Origin: Marivivens aquimaris
GTDB taxonomy: Bacteria > Pseudomonadota > Alphaproteobacteria > Rhodobacterales > Rhodobacteraceae
Length of the DNA: 64,000 nt
Direction of reading: 5' to 3'
Assembly (NCBI RefSeq): GCF_015220045.1
Contig: NZ_JADBGB010000001.1
Location: forward strand, 2,907,001 to 2,971,000
Made by a program: the position numbers and the translations under genes. This document shows, piece by piece, positions 53,580-63,181 of this stretch; within the stretch, counting starts at the first letter, position 1; each line of letters starts with the position of its first letter. The notes under the pieces are model-generated. The model did no database searches. It was not told where the DNA came from and saw only the letters and a program-made list of their open reading frames with translations.

Positions 53580-54389
53580 ATGACCGACCTGCCGGGTATC
53601 GTGATTACCGGAGCTTCGGGCCGTATGGGCCAGATGCTGATCAAGACTGTTCTGGGGTCGGACAAAGCCAAACTCGTCGGCGCGATCGAGCGTGACGGCC
53701 ACGACTGGATCGGGCAGGATGTCGGTGTTGTCATGGGCGGTCAGCCGATAGGTGTGACCGTGACTTCTGATGCGGCGGCTGCCTTTGCCGAAGCGAACGC
53801 TGTCATTGATTTTACTGCACCTTCCGCGACTGTTGCCTTCGCTCAGGCTGCTGCTGAAGCTGGTATTGTCCACGTCATTGGCACCACAGGCATGGAGGAC
53901 GAGCACCTCAGCCAGATTGCTGCATCCGCTGCCAAAGCGACCGTGATCCGTGCGGGTAACATGTCGCTGGGTGTGAACCTCCTGACCGGTCTGACCAAGA
54001 AGGTTGCGGCTGCGCTGGGCGAGGAATTCGACATCGAAGTCATCGAGGCGCACCACAACAAAAAGGTCGATGCGCCGTCGGGGACTGCTCTGATGTTAGG
54101 TGAGGCCGCTGCCGAAGGACGCGGTGTGAAGCTATCCGACGTTCGCGATTCGGGTCGTGACGGTATCACGGGTGCCCGCAAGAAAGGCGACATCGGCTTT
54201 GCCGTGATTCGCGGTGGTGACATCGTGGGCGAGCACGACGTGCTTTTCGCGGGCGAAGGTGAGCGTATTATCCTGCGCCACGTTGCCACTGATCGCGGCA
54301 TCTTTGCCCGCGGCGCGCTGCGTGCTGCAATCTGGGGGCAGGATCAGGCGCCGGGTGAGTACGATATGATGGACGTGCTGGGGCTCTAA
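53580..54389 (+). CDS. dapB: 4-hydroxy-tetrahydrodipicolinate reductase
   Basis: A 269-residue enzyme of lysine/diaminopimelate synthesis. Cofactor motif [10 protein letters not shown] (residues 10-19), active-site [16 protein letters not shown] near 157-172. It reduces HTPA-derived dihydrodipicolinate with NAD(P)H. Complete and of normal length. Converges on the DUF1674 gene. Confidence 0.96.
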   Translation: MTDLPGIVITGASGRMGQMLIKTVLGSDKAKLVGAIERDGHDWIGQDVGVVMGGQPIGVTVTSDAAAAFAEANAVIDFTAPSATVAFAQAAAEAGIVHVIGTTGMEDEHLSQIAASAAKATVIRAGNMSLGVNLLTGLTKKVAAALGEEFDIEVIEAHHNKKVDAPSGTALMLGEAAAEGRGVKLSDVRDSGRDGITGARKKGDIGFAVIRGGDIVGEHDVLFAGEGERIILRHVATDRGIFARGALRAAIWGQDQAPGEYDMMDVLGL

Positions 54390-54401
54390 GCCCCGCCGCG
54401 A

Positions 54402-54575
54402 TCAGAAATCGATCGCGATTCCCTTCTTTTCCCAATCGCCGAAACGAACGGGCTCCGGCCCGTCGCGGCCACCAAGCTCGGTCGGAAGATCGAGCTTTTC
54501 TGCATTCTTGCGGCGCTCTTCGGCTTCGGCGAGCGCACGCTGTGCGGCGGGGGGCAGATCTGGCTTCTGGGTCAT
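54402..54575 (-). CDS. DUF1674 / SDHAF4-like protein
   Basis: A 57-residue protein. The C-terminal consensus ELGGRDGPEPVRFGDWEKKGIAIDF is the full DUF1674 signature, shared with the eukaryotic succinate dehydrogenase assembly factor 4, which protects flavinylated SdhA. No sdh gene is nearby. ATG 54575 is preceded by GAGGAA; the frame runs on to 54617 but adds nothing family-like. Divergent from rsmB. Confidence 0.85.
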   Translation of the reverse strand: MTQKPDLPPAAQRALAEAEERRKNAEKLDLPTELGGRDGPEPVRFGDWEKKGIAIDF

Positions 54576-54647
54576 GTTTTCTTGTTCCTCGGCTTTCTCT
54601 GATATAGGGCAGGGCATCTTTCAGGCCAAGGACCCATGGAGTTTCCT

Positions 54648-55916
54648 ATGTCGACGACCGGTCTTGCGCCGCGCCTCGCTGCGTACCACCTGCTTAACGC
54701 TGTGACCATCGACGGTCGTCTGCTGTCCGAGGAAATCGGCGGCGGTGCCCTGTCTCGCCTGTCGCCAGAGGATCGCGCTCGCGCCCAGCGCCTCGCGATT
54801 TCGACCCTCCGCGCGGCAGACCGCGCCGACCGGATGCTCAAGCCGTTCCTGCAAAAACGCCCGCCGCTGTCGGTCCGCAATGCGATGCGCCTCGGCACGG
54901 TAGAGATATGGTCGGGCGAAGCCGCACATGGTGTCGTCAACGCTTGCGTCGAAATCGTGGGACGTGACAAGAAAACCCAGTCGATGAAGGGCCTCGTAAA
55001 CGCCGTTCTGCGCAAGGTCGCCGCCGAACGTGAGGGCGCTTGGGACCGTCTGCCGATCCCGCGTCTGCCCGACTGGCTGCGCCTGCCGATGATCGAAGCG
55101 TGGGGCAAGCCAGCCGTCAGCGGCATGGAGGCCGCGCATTATGCAGGCGCGCCGCTGGATATCACGGTGAAGTCCGATGCCGCGGGATGGGCTGAAAAGC
55201 TCGGTGGTCAGGTTCTGCCGACCGGCACGGTTCGCATTCCTGTTGGCGTCCAGGTCTCCGGCCTGCCCGGTTTCGAAGATGGCGAATGGTGGGTGCAGGA
55301 CGCGGCTGCGGCGCTGCCCGTCAAAACGCTTGGCGATATCCAGGGTCTGAACGTCCTCGACCTCTGCGCCGCGCCGGGTGGTAAGACGATGCAGCTTGCT
55401 GCGGCCGGTGCCAAAGTGACTGCCGTCGACATTTCGCCGTCGCGTCTCGACCGCGTTCAGGAAAACCTTGAGCGGACCAAGATGAAGGCAGATCTGATCG
55501 ACGCCGACGCGCTGGTCTACGATGTCGAGGGCTTCGATGTTGTTCTGCTCGATGCGCCGTGCTCGGCCACCGGCACCATTCGCCGTCACCCCGATCTGCC
55601 GCACGCCAAGGACGGCAGCGAATTCGGCGACCTGATCGCGCTGCAAACGGAGCTGATCGACCACGCGCTGACCCTGCTGAAGCCGGGCGGTCGTCTGGTG
55701 TTTTGCACCTGTAGCCTGCTGCCCGACGAAGGCGAAGTGCAGGTTGAAGAGGCGCTCGAACGCCACGAAGGTCTGACCGTCGAAAAGCCGGAGTTCGAAG
55801 GGCTCGACCCTGCGTGGATCACCGAAGAAGGCGGCGTTCGCCTGCGTCCCGACTACTGGGCGGAATTTGGCGGAATGGACGGGTTCTACCTCGCCGTGCT
55901 GACAAAGGCTGCGTGA
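54648..55916 (+). CDS. rsmB: 16S rRNA (cytosine-967-C5) methyltransferase-type protein RsmB
   Basis: A 422-residue protein with an N-terminal NusB-like RNA-binding domain (about 10-130) and a C-terminal Rossmann methyltransferase. LDLCAAPGGKTMQ is the SAM motif, DAPCSATGTIRRHPD holds one Cys and CTCSLLPDEGE the catalytic Cys. It methylates C967 of 16S rRNA. GGAG sits six bases before ATG 54648; ATG 54636 is an alternative with poorer spacing. Confidence 0.9.
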   Translation: MSTTGLAPRLAAYHLLNAVTIDGRLLSEEIGGGALSRLSPEDRARAQRLAISTLRAADRADRMLKPFLQKRPPLSVRNAMRLGTVEIWSGEAAHGVVNACVEIVGRDKKTQSMKGLVNAVLRKVAAEREGAWDRLPIPRLPDWLRLPMIEAWGKPAVSGMEAAHYAGAPLDITVKSDAAGWAEKLGGQVLPTGTVRIPVGVQVSGLPGFEDGEWWVQDAAAALPVKTLGDIQGLNVLDLCAAPGGKTMQLAAAGAKVTAVDISPSRLDRVQENLERTKMKADLIDADALVYDVEGFDVVLLDAPCSATGTIRRHPDLPHAKDGSEFGDLIALQTELIDHALTLLKPGGRLVFCTCSLLPDEGEVQVEEALERHEGLTVEKPEFEGLDPAWITEEGGVRLRPDYWAEFGGMDGFYLAVLTKAA

Positions 55917-55984
55917 CACTAAGGGTATTCCTACGTATCATTCTGCCTTAACAATGCGGCAAACGCAGTATCGAGGCAGCACCA

Positions 55985-57736
55985 GTGGTCAAGGCTCAGA
56001 CAAGGCGTGGTAAATACACGCAGTGGATGAACCGCGCGCACGCGCGGCTTGCGGCTTATACTGCCAAACAGCCTTCGTTCGCCCATCGACCAGAACCGCA
56101 ATCCATTGGCTTATTTGCAAAAGGTCGCCAACTCGTTGCCGGTAACTTCCTCTTTTCCGGCGATCTGATCGAGGCCCCCGGCGCCAGCATTTGGGATATC
56201 GCGCCCGAGGATTCGGAAGTCGCGCTGATGCTCCAGAATTGCAGTTGGCTGGACGATCTGGCTGCTGTCGGGGACGCTGACGCACGGGAACGGGCGCAGA
56301 CTTGGGTCTTCGAGTGGATCGACCGCTACGGGCGCGGTCATGGCCCTGGTTGGACGCCCGAACTGACTGGCCGCCGTCTGATCCGCTGGATCAACCACGC
56401 GTATTTCCTCCTCCGCGCAAGGGAGAAGGACGAGAGCGACCGCTTCATGCAAAGCCTCGGTGCGCAGACGAAATACCTCTCAAAGCGCTGGAAAGGCACC
56501 AAGCCGGGTTTGGAGCGGTTCGAGGCGCTCTGCGGCCTCGTCTACGCCAGTCTGGCGCTAGACGGCTCCATGCTCGTGCTCGACGATGCGCTCTCGGCGC
56601 TGGCCAAAGAGTGTAAGGCCCGCATCACCGAAGACGGCGGCATCGACACCCGCAATCCCGAAGAACTGCTGGAAGTCTTCACGCTCCTCGGTTGGGCCGT
56701 CACTGCACTTGAAGAAACGGGTCGCTCCGCGCCGCAGGACGTCACTGACGCGATGGGACGTATCGCGCCGACGCTCCGCGTGCTGCGTCATTCCGATGGT
56801 GGCCTCGCGCGGTTCCACGGCGGTGGTCGCGGCATCGATGGGCGCTTGGATCATGCGCTGGCGCTGCTGCCAGATCGCACCGTGCCGAAAGGCGTCCTGC
56901 ACATGGGTTACGGGCGCATCACCGGCGGTCGGACCAGTGTTATCATTGACGCAGATGCTCCACCGAGCGGGCCTGCCAGCCACGATGCCCATGCCTCGAC
57001 CTGTTCAATGGAAGTCACCTCTGGCCGTCGTCCGCTGATCGTCAATTGTGGATCGGGGAGCCGTTTCGGCCTCGACTGGCGGCGTTTCGGACGTGCGACC
57101 GCGAGCCATTCTACGCTGGCGATCGAAGGGTATTCTTCCGCGCGTCTCGGCAAAGCAGGCAAATTTGGGAGTGTCGGTCATGAACTGCTCGTCGATATCC
57201 CCGACCACGTGCCGACCGACCAATTGAGCAGCCGTAAGGGCGAGAAATTCGAGGTCGCGCACAACGGCTATCAAGCAACGCACGGCCTGATGCACGCTCG
57301 CATCCTCGACCTCAGCCACGACGGGCGGACGCTGGAGGGTGAAGAGCTCCTCGCCACACTATCCGAAGCTGACAAGAAACGGTTCGACGTCTGCATCAAG
57401 CGCGAGCCGCTGGGGATTCCCTATTCGGTTCGTTTCCATCTGCATCCCGATGTCGAGGCGTCTCTCGATATGGGCGGAACGGCGGTGTCTCTCACACTCA
57501 AAAGTGGTGAGATCTGGGTGTTCCGGCATGATGGGCGGGCCGAAATGAACATCGAGCCGTCGGTTTACCTCGAAAATGGACGTTTACGCCCCCGAACATC
57601 GCAACAAGTGGTTTTAACCGGACGCGCAATGGCCTATGCGACGCGCATCCGCTGGTCCCTAGCCAAGGCGCATGAAACCCCGAGCGCCGTACGCGACTAC
57701 GTTCAGGATGACCTTGCGGAACTGGATCAAGATTGA
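55985..57736 (+). CDS. Heparinase II/III family protein
   Basis: A 583-residue protein. An alpha/alpha toroid-like N-terminal half ([21 protein letters not shown]) is followed by a heparinase II/III beta-sandwich (about 300-560; [12 protein letters not shown] and [20 protein letters not shown] carry the His/Tyr motifs). There is no signal peptide, so it is probably cytoplasmic, unlike secreted lyases. It is conserved between rsmB and purH in this family, with a role still unknown, perhaps in peptidoglycan or polysaccharide turnover. GTG 55985 follows GAGG by eight bases. Confidence 0.85.
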   Translation: MVKAQTRRGKYTQWMNRAHARLAAYTAKQPSFAHRPEPQSIGLFAKGRQLVAGNFLFSGDLIEAPGASIWDIAPEDSEVALMLQNCSWLDDLAAVGDADARERAQTWVFEWIDRYGRGHGPGWTPELTGRRLIRWINHAYFLLRAREKDESDRFMQSLGAQTKYLSKRWKGTKPGLERFEALCGLVYASLALDGSMLVLDDALSALAKECKARITEDGGIDTRNPEELLEVFTLLGWAVTALEETGRSAPQDVTDAMGRIAPTLRVLRHSDGGLARFHGGGRGIDGRLDHALALLPDRTVPKGVLHMGYGRITGGRTSVIIDADAPPSGPASHDAHASTCSMEVTSGRRPLIVNCGSGSRFGLDWRRFGRATASHSTLAIEGYSSARLGKAGKFGSVGHELLVDIPDHVPTDQLSSRKGEKFEVAHNGYQATHGLMHARILDLSHDGRTLEGEELLATLSEADKKRFDVCIKREPLGIPYSVRFHLHPDVEASLDMGGTAVSLTLKSGEIWVFRHDGRAEMNIEPSVYLENGRLRPRTSQQVVLTGRAMAYATRIRWSLAKAHETPSAVRDYVQDDLAELDQD

Positions 57737-57756
57737 CAGCCCGGAGAGCCCGCCCG

Positions 57757-59346
57757 ATGACCGACCTCTATCCCCTGCGCCGCGCCCTATTGTCCGTGTC
57801 CGACAAAACCGGACTTCTCGAACTTGGAAAGGCGCTCGCGGATCGTGGTGTCGAACTGCTCTCGACCGGCGGCTCCGCCAAGGCGCTGCGCGATGCCGGC
57901 CTGACCGTTCGTGACGTTTCGGACGTCACCGGCTTCCCCGAAATGATGGACGGCCGCGTCAAGACCCTGCACCCCAAGGTGCACGGCGGTCTGCTGGCCC
58001 TGCGTGACAACGATGCGCACGTCGCTGCAATGGAAGAACACGAAATCGGCGGCATCGACCTGCTGGTCGTGAACCTCTACCCGTTCGAAGCCGCTCTGGC
58101 CCGCGGTGCCGAGTATGACGAAATGATCGAGAACATCGACATCGGTGGCCCTGCGATGATCCGCGCCGCAGCGAAGAACCACGGTTTCGTCACCACCATC
58201 GTCGACGTCGAAGATTACGACGCTCTGCTGGCCGAACTGGATGCCAACGACGGTCAGACCTCGTTCGCCTTCCGTCAGCGTCAGGCTCAGATCGCTTACG
58301 CCCGTACCGGCGCTTACGATGCCGCCGTCAGCAACTGGATGGCCGACGCGATTGGTGAGGCCGCGCCGCGCCGCCGTTCGTTTGCTGGTCAGATTAAGCA
58401 GACCCTGCGCTACGGTGAAAACCCGCACCAGTCGGCTGCGTTCTACACCGACGGCACCAACCGTCCGGGCGTTGCGACTGCTGTCCAGCATCAGGGCAAG
58501 GAATTGTCTTACAACAACATCAACGACACCGACGCTGCATTCGAGCTGGTGGCTGAATTCGATCCGGCTGCTTCGGCTGCCGTTGCGATCATCAAGCACG
58601 CCAACCCGTGTGGTGTTGCCAAAGGCGCGACCCTGCTCGAAGCCTACCAGAAGGCTTTCGATTGCGACCGCACTTCGGCTTTCGGCGGTATCGTTGCGCT
58701 GAACCAGCCGCTTGATGCTGACACCGCTAAGGCAATCGTTGAAATCTTCACCGAAGTCGTCATCGCTCCGGGTGCTTCGGACGAAGCCAAGGAAATCTTT
58801 GCAGCCAAGAAGAACCTGCGTCTTCTGACTACCGATGGTCTGCCGAACGTCCTCGACAAGTCGAACACCGTTCGTCAGGTCGCTGGCGGCTTCCTCGTAC
58901 AGGACAAAGATGCTGGCTTCATCGGCATGGATGACCTCAAAGTAGTCACCAAGAAAGCCCCGACCCAAGAGCAAATGGAAGACCTCCTGTTCGCTTGGAA
59001 AGTCGGCAAGCACGTCAAGTCGAACGCCATCGTCTACGTCAAAGACGGCGCGACCGTTGGCGTCGGTGCTGGCCAGATGAGCCGTGTCGACTCCGCGCTG
59101 ATCGCCGCGAAGAAGGCAGAACGTATGGCTGAAACCATCGGCCTCGAACAGCCGCTGACCATCGGTTCGGCCGTTGCTTCGGATGCGTTCTTCCCGTTCC
59201 CCGACGGCCTGATGGAAGCCGCTGCCGCTGGTGCGACCTGCGTCATCCAGCCGGGTGGTTCGATGCGTGACAACGAAGTTATCGCAGCCGCTGACGAAGC
59301 GGGCCTCGCGATGGTCTTCACCGGCATGCGCCACTTCCGTCACTAA
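57757..59346 (+). CDS. purH: Bifunctional AICAR formyltransferase/IMP cyclohydrolase
   Basis: A 529-residue enzyme for the last two steps of IMP synthesis. N-terminal MGS-like cyclohydrolase domain (about 1-190; [26 protein letters not shown]) and C-terminal formyltransferase domain ([32 protein letters not shown]). ATG 57757 gives the usual start. lspA begins the base after its stop codon. Confidence 0.97.
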   Translation: MTDLYPLRRALLSVSDKTGLLELGKALADRGVELLSTGGSAKALRDAGLTVRDVSDVTGFPEMMDGRVKTLHPKVHGGLLALRDNDAHVAAMEEHEIGGIDLLVVNLYPFEAALARGAEYDEMIENIDIGGPAMIRAAAKNHGFVTTIVDVEDYDALLAELDANDGQTSFAFRQRQAQIAYARTGAYDAAVSNWMADAIGEAAPRRRSFAGQIKQTLRYGENPHQSAAFYTDGTNRPGVATAVQHQGKELSYNNINDTDAAFELVAEFDPAASAAVAIIKHANPCGVAKGATLLEAYQKAFDCDRTSAFGGIVALNQPLDADTAKAIVEIFTEVVIAPGASDEAKEIFAAKKNLRLLTTDGLPNVLDKSNTVRQVAGGFLVQDKDAGFIGMDDLKVVTKKAPTQEQMEDLLFAWKVGKHVKSNAIVYVKDGATVGVGAGQMSRVDSALIAAKKAERMAETIGLEQPLTIGSAVASDAFFPFPDGLMEAAAAGATCVIQPGGSMRDNEVIAAADEAGLAMVFTGMRHFRH

Positions 59347-59847
59347 ATGAAAACGATCGCGACAGCCCGTGGAATGCGCCTTCTCTTCTGGGCAGGCTTC
59401 TGGACATTCCTGATCGACCAGATCTCCAAGTATCTGGTCGTGCACCTTCTTGGCCTCCGCACACTGGAGGTCATCAAGGTCTTTCCGCCATACCTCGAAT
59501 TTCGCATGGCGTGGAATCGGGGTGTGAACTTCGGCCTGTTTTCGGGCTTCGACATGCGCTGGGTGCTTGTCGGCGTGGCTGTCGTGATTTCCGCCTTTGT
59601 CCTCTACTGGCTGCGCCGTGAAGGCGGGAGCCGCTGGGCGTTCATCGCTGGCGGTCTTCTTGTTGGCGGAGCCATGGGCAACGTCATCGACCGCGTTCTT
59701 TATGGCGCGGTCGCCGACTTCCTGAATATGTCCTGCTGCGGGATCGCGAATCCCTACGCATTCAACGTAGCTGACGTGGCAATTTTCATTGGTGCGATTG
59801 GGCTTGCGCTCTTCACCGGCACCAAGTCGAAGAACAAAGCTACGTGA
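59347..59847 (+). CDS. lspA: Lipoprotein signal peptidase (signal peptidase II)
   Basis: A 166-residue inner-membrane aspartic protease with four helices. Catalytic Asp124 (VADFLN) and Asp143 (FNVADVAIF) match the numbering of the P. aeruginosa enzyme. It cleaves prolipoproteins after diacylglyceryl attachment and so serves the lipoproteins of this window (YjbF, LptE, DUF3576, BamF-like). It starts directly after purH. Confidence 0.95.
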   Translation: MKTIATARGMRLLFWAGFWTFLIDQISKYLVVHLLGLRTLEVIKVFPPYLEFRMAWNRGVNFGLFSGFDMRWVLVGVAVVISAFVLYWLRREGGSRWAFIAGGLLVGGAMGNVIDRVLYGAVADFLNMSCCGIANPYAFNVADVAIFIGAIGLALFTGTKSKNKAT

Positions 59848-59899
59848 CGGACCGGTAAAGCTGCGCTAACTATAGGGCCGGTAAACCGGAGGGGATTTC

Positions 59900-60397
59900 A
59901 TGCGCGCAATTTCGTTGGCTGTCGTAGCGATGCTGGCGCTCTCTGCATGTGGAGGCGGCGACAAGTCGCTTCATAGCGTGAACTCACTTCAAACCGGTCC
60001 CGATGAGTTCAGTGTGCTGCCTTACAAGCCGCTCGAAATGCCGCCGTCGATGGCGCTGCTGCCACCGCCGAACCCGAACGGCGCAAACCTTGCCGATCCG
60101 ACTCCGATTGCTGATGCGATCGTTGCGCTGGGCGGCAACCCGAATGGCGGTGTGGCCGGTGATGCCGCGCTGATCGCGCAGGCGACCCGTTACGGCACCG
60201 ATGGCACGGTCCGCCAGACGCTTGCGTCGGAAGACGAGCGCTATCGCCGGACCCGTCGCAACCTCGGCCTCTTTAACATCTTCGCCAAAGATCGCTATTT
60301 CTCGGCTTACAACGGTATGGCGCTCGATCCTTACGCGGAATTGGAGCGTTTCGGCGCAGCAGGTGTCGCGGTCCCGTCAGCACCGCCGCAACAGTAG
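59900..60397 (+). CDS. DUF3035 (BamF-like) lipoprotein
   Basis: A 165-residue lipoprotein with lipobox LSAC (Cys17). The mature part starts with a Pro-rich linker, then PDEFSVLPYKPLEMPPSM, typical of DUF3035. Family members are regarded as BamF, an alphaproteobacterial accessory subunit of the beta-barrel assembly complex; I rely on recall for that. GGAGGGG precedes the start. Neighbours lspA and the M16 pair also work in the envelope. Confidence 0.85.
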   Translation: MRAISLAVVAMLALSACGGGDKSLHSVNSLQTGPDEFSVLPYKPLEMPPSMALLPPPNPNGANLADPTPIADAIVALGGNPNGGVAGDAALIAQATRYGTDGTVRQTLASEDERYRRTRRNLGLFNIFAKDRYFSAYNGMALDPYAELERFGAAGVAVPSAPPQQ

Positions 60398-60469
60398 TCA
60401 CAACTCCGTTGCCAGTATTGCACGTCCGGCGGGAGGCAGTAGGCTCACCTCATCGTTCGGAGGTGAATA

Positions 60470-61798
60470 ATGCTGCGATCTCTTGCATTTGCTGCCGCTC
60501 TAGCCGCATCGCCGGCAGTGGCTCAGGATGTTTCTACCTTTCAGCTAGATAACGGAATGGATGTTGTGGTGATCGAAGATCACCGCGCGCCGGTCGTTGT
60601 CCATATGGTCTGGTACCGACGCGGGTCGGCTGACGAACCCGTCGGCGAATCCGGCGTGGCGCACTTCCTTGAACACCTGCTGTTCAAAGGCACCGAGAAC
60701 ATGGCCCCCGGTGAGCTGTCCGAGACCGTGGCCGCAAACGGCGGGTCCGATAACGCGTTCACCAGCTACGATTACACCGCCTATTTCCAGCGCGTTGCGG
60801 CTGACCGTCTTCCTCTGATGATGCAGATGGAAGCCGACCGGATGGTGAACCTCAAGCTGTCCGAAGGTGACATCGCGACCGAGCGGGACGTGATCCTCGA
60901 AGAACGCAACATGCGGACCGAGAACAACCCGAGCGCGCTGGCCCGCGAACAGATGATGGCTGCGCAGTATCTCAACCACCGCTACGGCGTGCCGGTCATC
61001 GGTTGGAAGCACGAGATGGAGACGCTCTCGCTCGAAGACGCAACTTCGTTCTATGATCTCTACTACAGCCCGAATAACGCGACGCTGGTTGTTGCGGGCG
61101 ATGTGGACCCGTCCGAGGTCGGTGCGCTGGCTCAGGAATATTACGGTGTCATCCCGCGTCAGGAAAACCTGCCTGAGCGCATCCGTTCGCAGGAACCCCC
61201 GCAGACCGCCGCGCGCCGCCTGACCTATTACGATCCGCGCGTATCCCAGCCCTATGTCGCCCGCAGCTACCTCGCGCCCGAGCGTGACAGCGGCGAGCAG
61301 GAGAAAGCCGCAGCGCTGGTCTATCTGGCCGAATTGCTGGGCGGCTCGCCGTTTACCTCGGTCCTCGGCATGAAGCTGCAATTCGACACGAACACAGCCG
61401 TTTTCACGAACGCGAGTTACAGCGGCACGTCCTTGGATGACACGACGTTCAACCTGTCCGTTGCTCCGGCTGAAGGTGTCACCCTTCAAGAAGCCGAAGA
61501 TGCGATGGATGATGCCATCCAGAGCTTCATGGATGCCGACATCGACCCCGACCGTATGGAGGCAATCCGCACCCAGCTTCGTGCGAGTGAGGTTTATGCA
61601 CTCGATGATGTGCAAGGTCTGGCAAACCGCTACGGCGCTGCGCTGTCGATCGGCCTGACGGTCGACGATGTCCAACAGTGGCCCGCGATCCTCGAAGCCG
61701 TCACGGCGGAAGATGTCAAAGCCATCGCGGCAGAGGTGCTCGACCCGCGCCGCTCCGTCACAATGTGGGTCAGCGCCGAAGAGGAGAGCGCAGAATGA
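60470..61798 (+). CDS. M16 family zinc peptidase, catalytic subunit
   Basis: A 442-residue exported peptidase: signal peptide to about residue 19 (AVAQ). The inverted zinc motif HFLEH (65-69) is intact, with the distal Glu in ERDVILEER. It resembles the active chain of PqqL/processing-peptidase-like heterodimers in the periplasm. GGAGG is six bases upstream. The partner gene overlaps by 4 bases. Confidence 0.92.
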   Translation: MLRSLAFAAALAASPAVAQDVSTFQLDNGMDVVVIEDHRAPVVVHMVWYRRGSADEPVGESGVAHFLEHLLFKGTENMAPGELSETVAANGGSDNAFTSYDYTAYFQRVAADRLPLMMQMEADRMVNLKLSEGDIATERDVILEERNMRTENNPSALAREQMMAAQYLNHRYGVPVIGWKHEMETLSLEDATSFYDLYYSPNNATLVVAGDVDPSEVGALAQEYYGVIPRQENLPERIRSQEPPQTAARRLTYYDPRVSQPYVARSYLAPERDSGEQEKAAALVYLAELLGGSPFTSVLGMKLQFDTNTAVFTNASYSGTSLDDTTFNLSVAPAEGVTLQEAEDAMDDAIQSFMDADIDPDRMEAIRTQLRASEVYALDDVQGLANRYGAALSIGLTVDDVQQWPAILEAVTAEDVKAIAAEVLDPRRSVTMWVSAEEESAE

Positions 61799-63126
61799 AA
61801 CGTCTGATTCTGGCTACCGTTTTGTCCCTCCTCGGCGTTGCTGCCCGCGCAGAGGTGCAGATCCAGCAGGTCACTTCCCCCGCTGGCATCAACGCTTGGC
61901 TCGTCGAAGAACGCGAGATTCCGTTTGTCGCGCTGGAGATTTACTTCAAAGGCGGTACGTCTCTGGACGAGCCCGGCAAACGCGGCGCGACCAATCTGAT
62001 GATGGGGCTTCTCGAAGAAGGCTCGGGGGAGATGACTGCGCAGGATTTCCAGCGCGAGCGTGAATCGTTGGCTGCGTCGTATGGTTTTGACGCCTACGAC
62101 GACGGCGTAAGTGTGTCCGCCAAGTTCCTGACCGAAAACCGTGATGATGCCGTGGCGCTCCTGCGTCAGGCGCTCGTCGCACCGCGTTTCGATCAGGACG
62201 CCATCGACCGCGTGAAGGGGCAGGTGCTCGCGGGCATCGCGTCGCGCAAGACAGACCCCAACCGCATTGCGGGCGACAGTTTCTACAGCGAAGCCTACGG
62301 CGATCATCCTTACGGCACCGATGACAGCGGAACCGAAGAAACCATCCGCGCGCTCACGCAGGACGATATCTTCGAAGCCTATCGCAACGCGCTCGTCGAA
62401 GGCCGCGCCTATGTCTCGGCTGTTGGTGACATCAATGCCGAGGAATTGGGCGAGGTCATCGACACCCTGCTCAGCGGCCTTCCCGAAGACGGCCCCGCCG
62501 TTCCCGGGGCGGTGGACTTCGGCCTCAAAGGCGGCGCGACAATTGTCGACTTCGCCACGCCGCAGTCCGTGATCCTGTTCGGTCATGCGGGTATCGACCG
62601 TGATGACCCCGACTTCTTTGCGGCCTACGTGCTTAACACGATTCTCGGCGGCAACGGTCCGCAGTCGATCCTGATGAACGAGGTCCGTGAAAAGCGCGGT
62701 CTGACTTACGGTATTTATACCTATCTGGTGGACAAGGATTACTCGAACATGTGGCTCGGCTCGGTCGCGACTGCGAACGAGAAAGTCGGTGAGACCATTG
62801 ATGTGATCCTCGACAACTGGGCCCGCGTTGCGACTGTCGGTGTGAGCCAAGAAGAGCTCGATAGCGCCAAGACCTATCTGACAGGCTCCTATCCGCTGCG
62901 GTTCGACGGCAACGAAGAGATCGCTGGCATCATGGTCGGAATGCAGGTGCAGGGTTTGCCGCCCGAATACGTGGTGGAGCGCAACGCCTACATCGAGGCG
63001 GTGACGCTGGAGGATATCAACCGCGTTGCCCAGCGCTTGCTGAACCCCGATGCGCTACATTTCACCATCGTAGGCCAGCCCGAAGGCGTCGATGAGGCCA
63101 TGCTGACCGACGCCGGCGAAGAGTGA
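61795..63126 (+). CDS. M16 family peptidase-like partner, no zinc motif
   Basis: A 443-residue exported M16 protein with signal peptide (about 1-20). Where the active chain has HFLEH, this one reads NLMMGLLEEG, so it cannot bind zinc there. The remaining R/Y substrate pair (EKRGLTYGIYTYL) is kept, as in non-catalytic partners of M16 heterodimers. Overlap ATGA with the active subunit implies equal synthesis of both chains. Confidence 0.9.
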   Translation: MKRLILATVLSLLGVAARAEVQIQQVTSPAGINAWLVEEREIPFVALEIYFKGGTSLDEPGKRGATNLMMGLLEEGSGEMTAQDFQRERESLAASYGFDAYDDGVSVSAKFLTENRDDAVALLRQALVAPRFDQDAIDRVKGQVLAGIASRKTDPNRIAGDSFYSEAYGDHPYGTDDSGTEETIRALTQDDIFEAYRNALVEGRAYVSAVGDINAEELGEVIDTLLSGLPEDGPAVPGAVDFGLKGGATIVDFATPQSVILFGHAGIDRDDPDFFAAYVLNTILGGNGPQSILMNEVREKRGLTYGIYTYLVDKDYSNMWLGSVATANEKVGETIDVILDNWARVATVGVSQEELDSAKTYLTGSYPLRFDGNEEIAGIMVGMQVQGLPPEYVVERNAYIEAVTLEDINRVAQRLLNPDALHFTIVGQPEGVDEAMLTDAGEE

Positions 63127-63181
63127 GTGTTCACGAAATATCCCCTCGTGAATCAGTGAGGGCCATGCTACGTTTTGTGGC

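Noticed and set aside
57787..59445. 552-codon open frame opposite purH
   Set aside because: Antisense shadow of a highly codon-biased gene; no ribosome-binding site and no domain.
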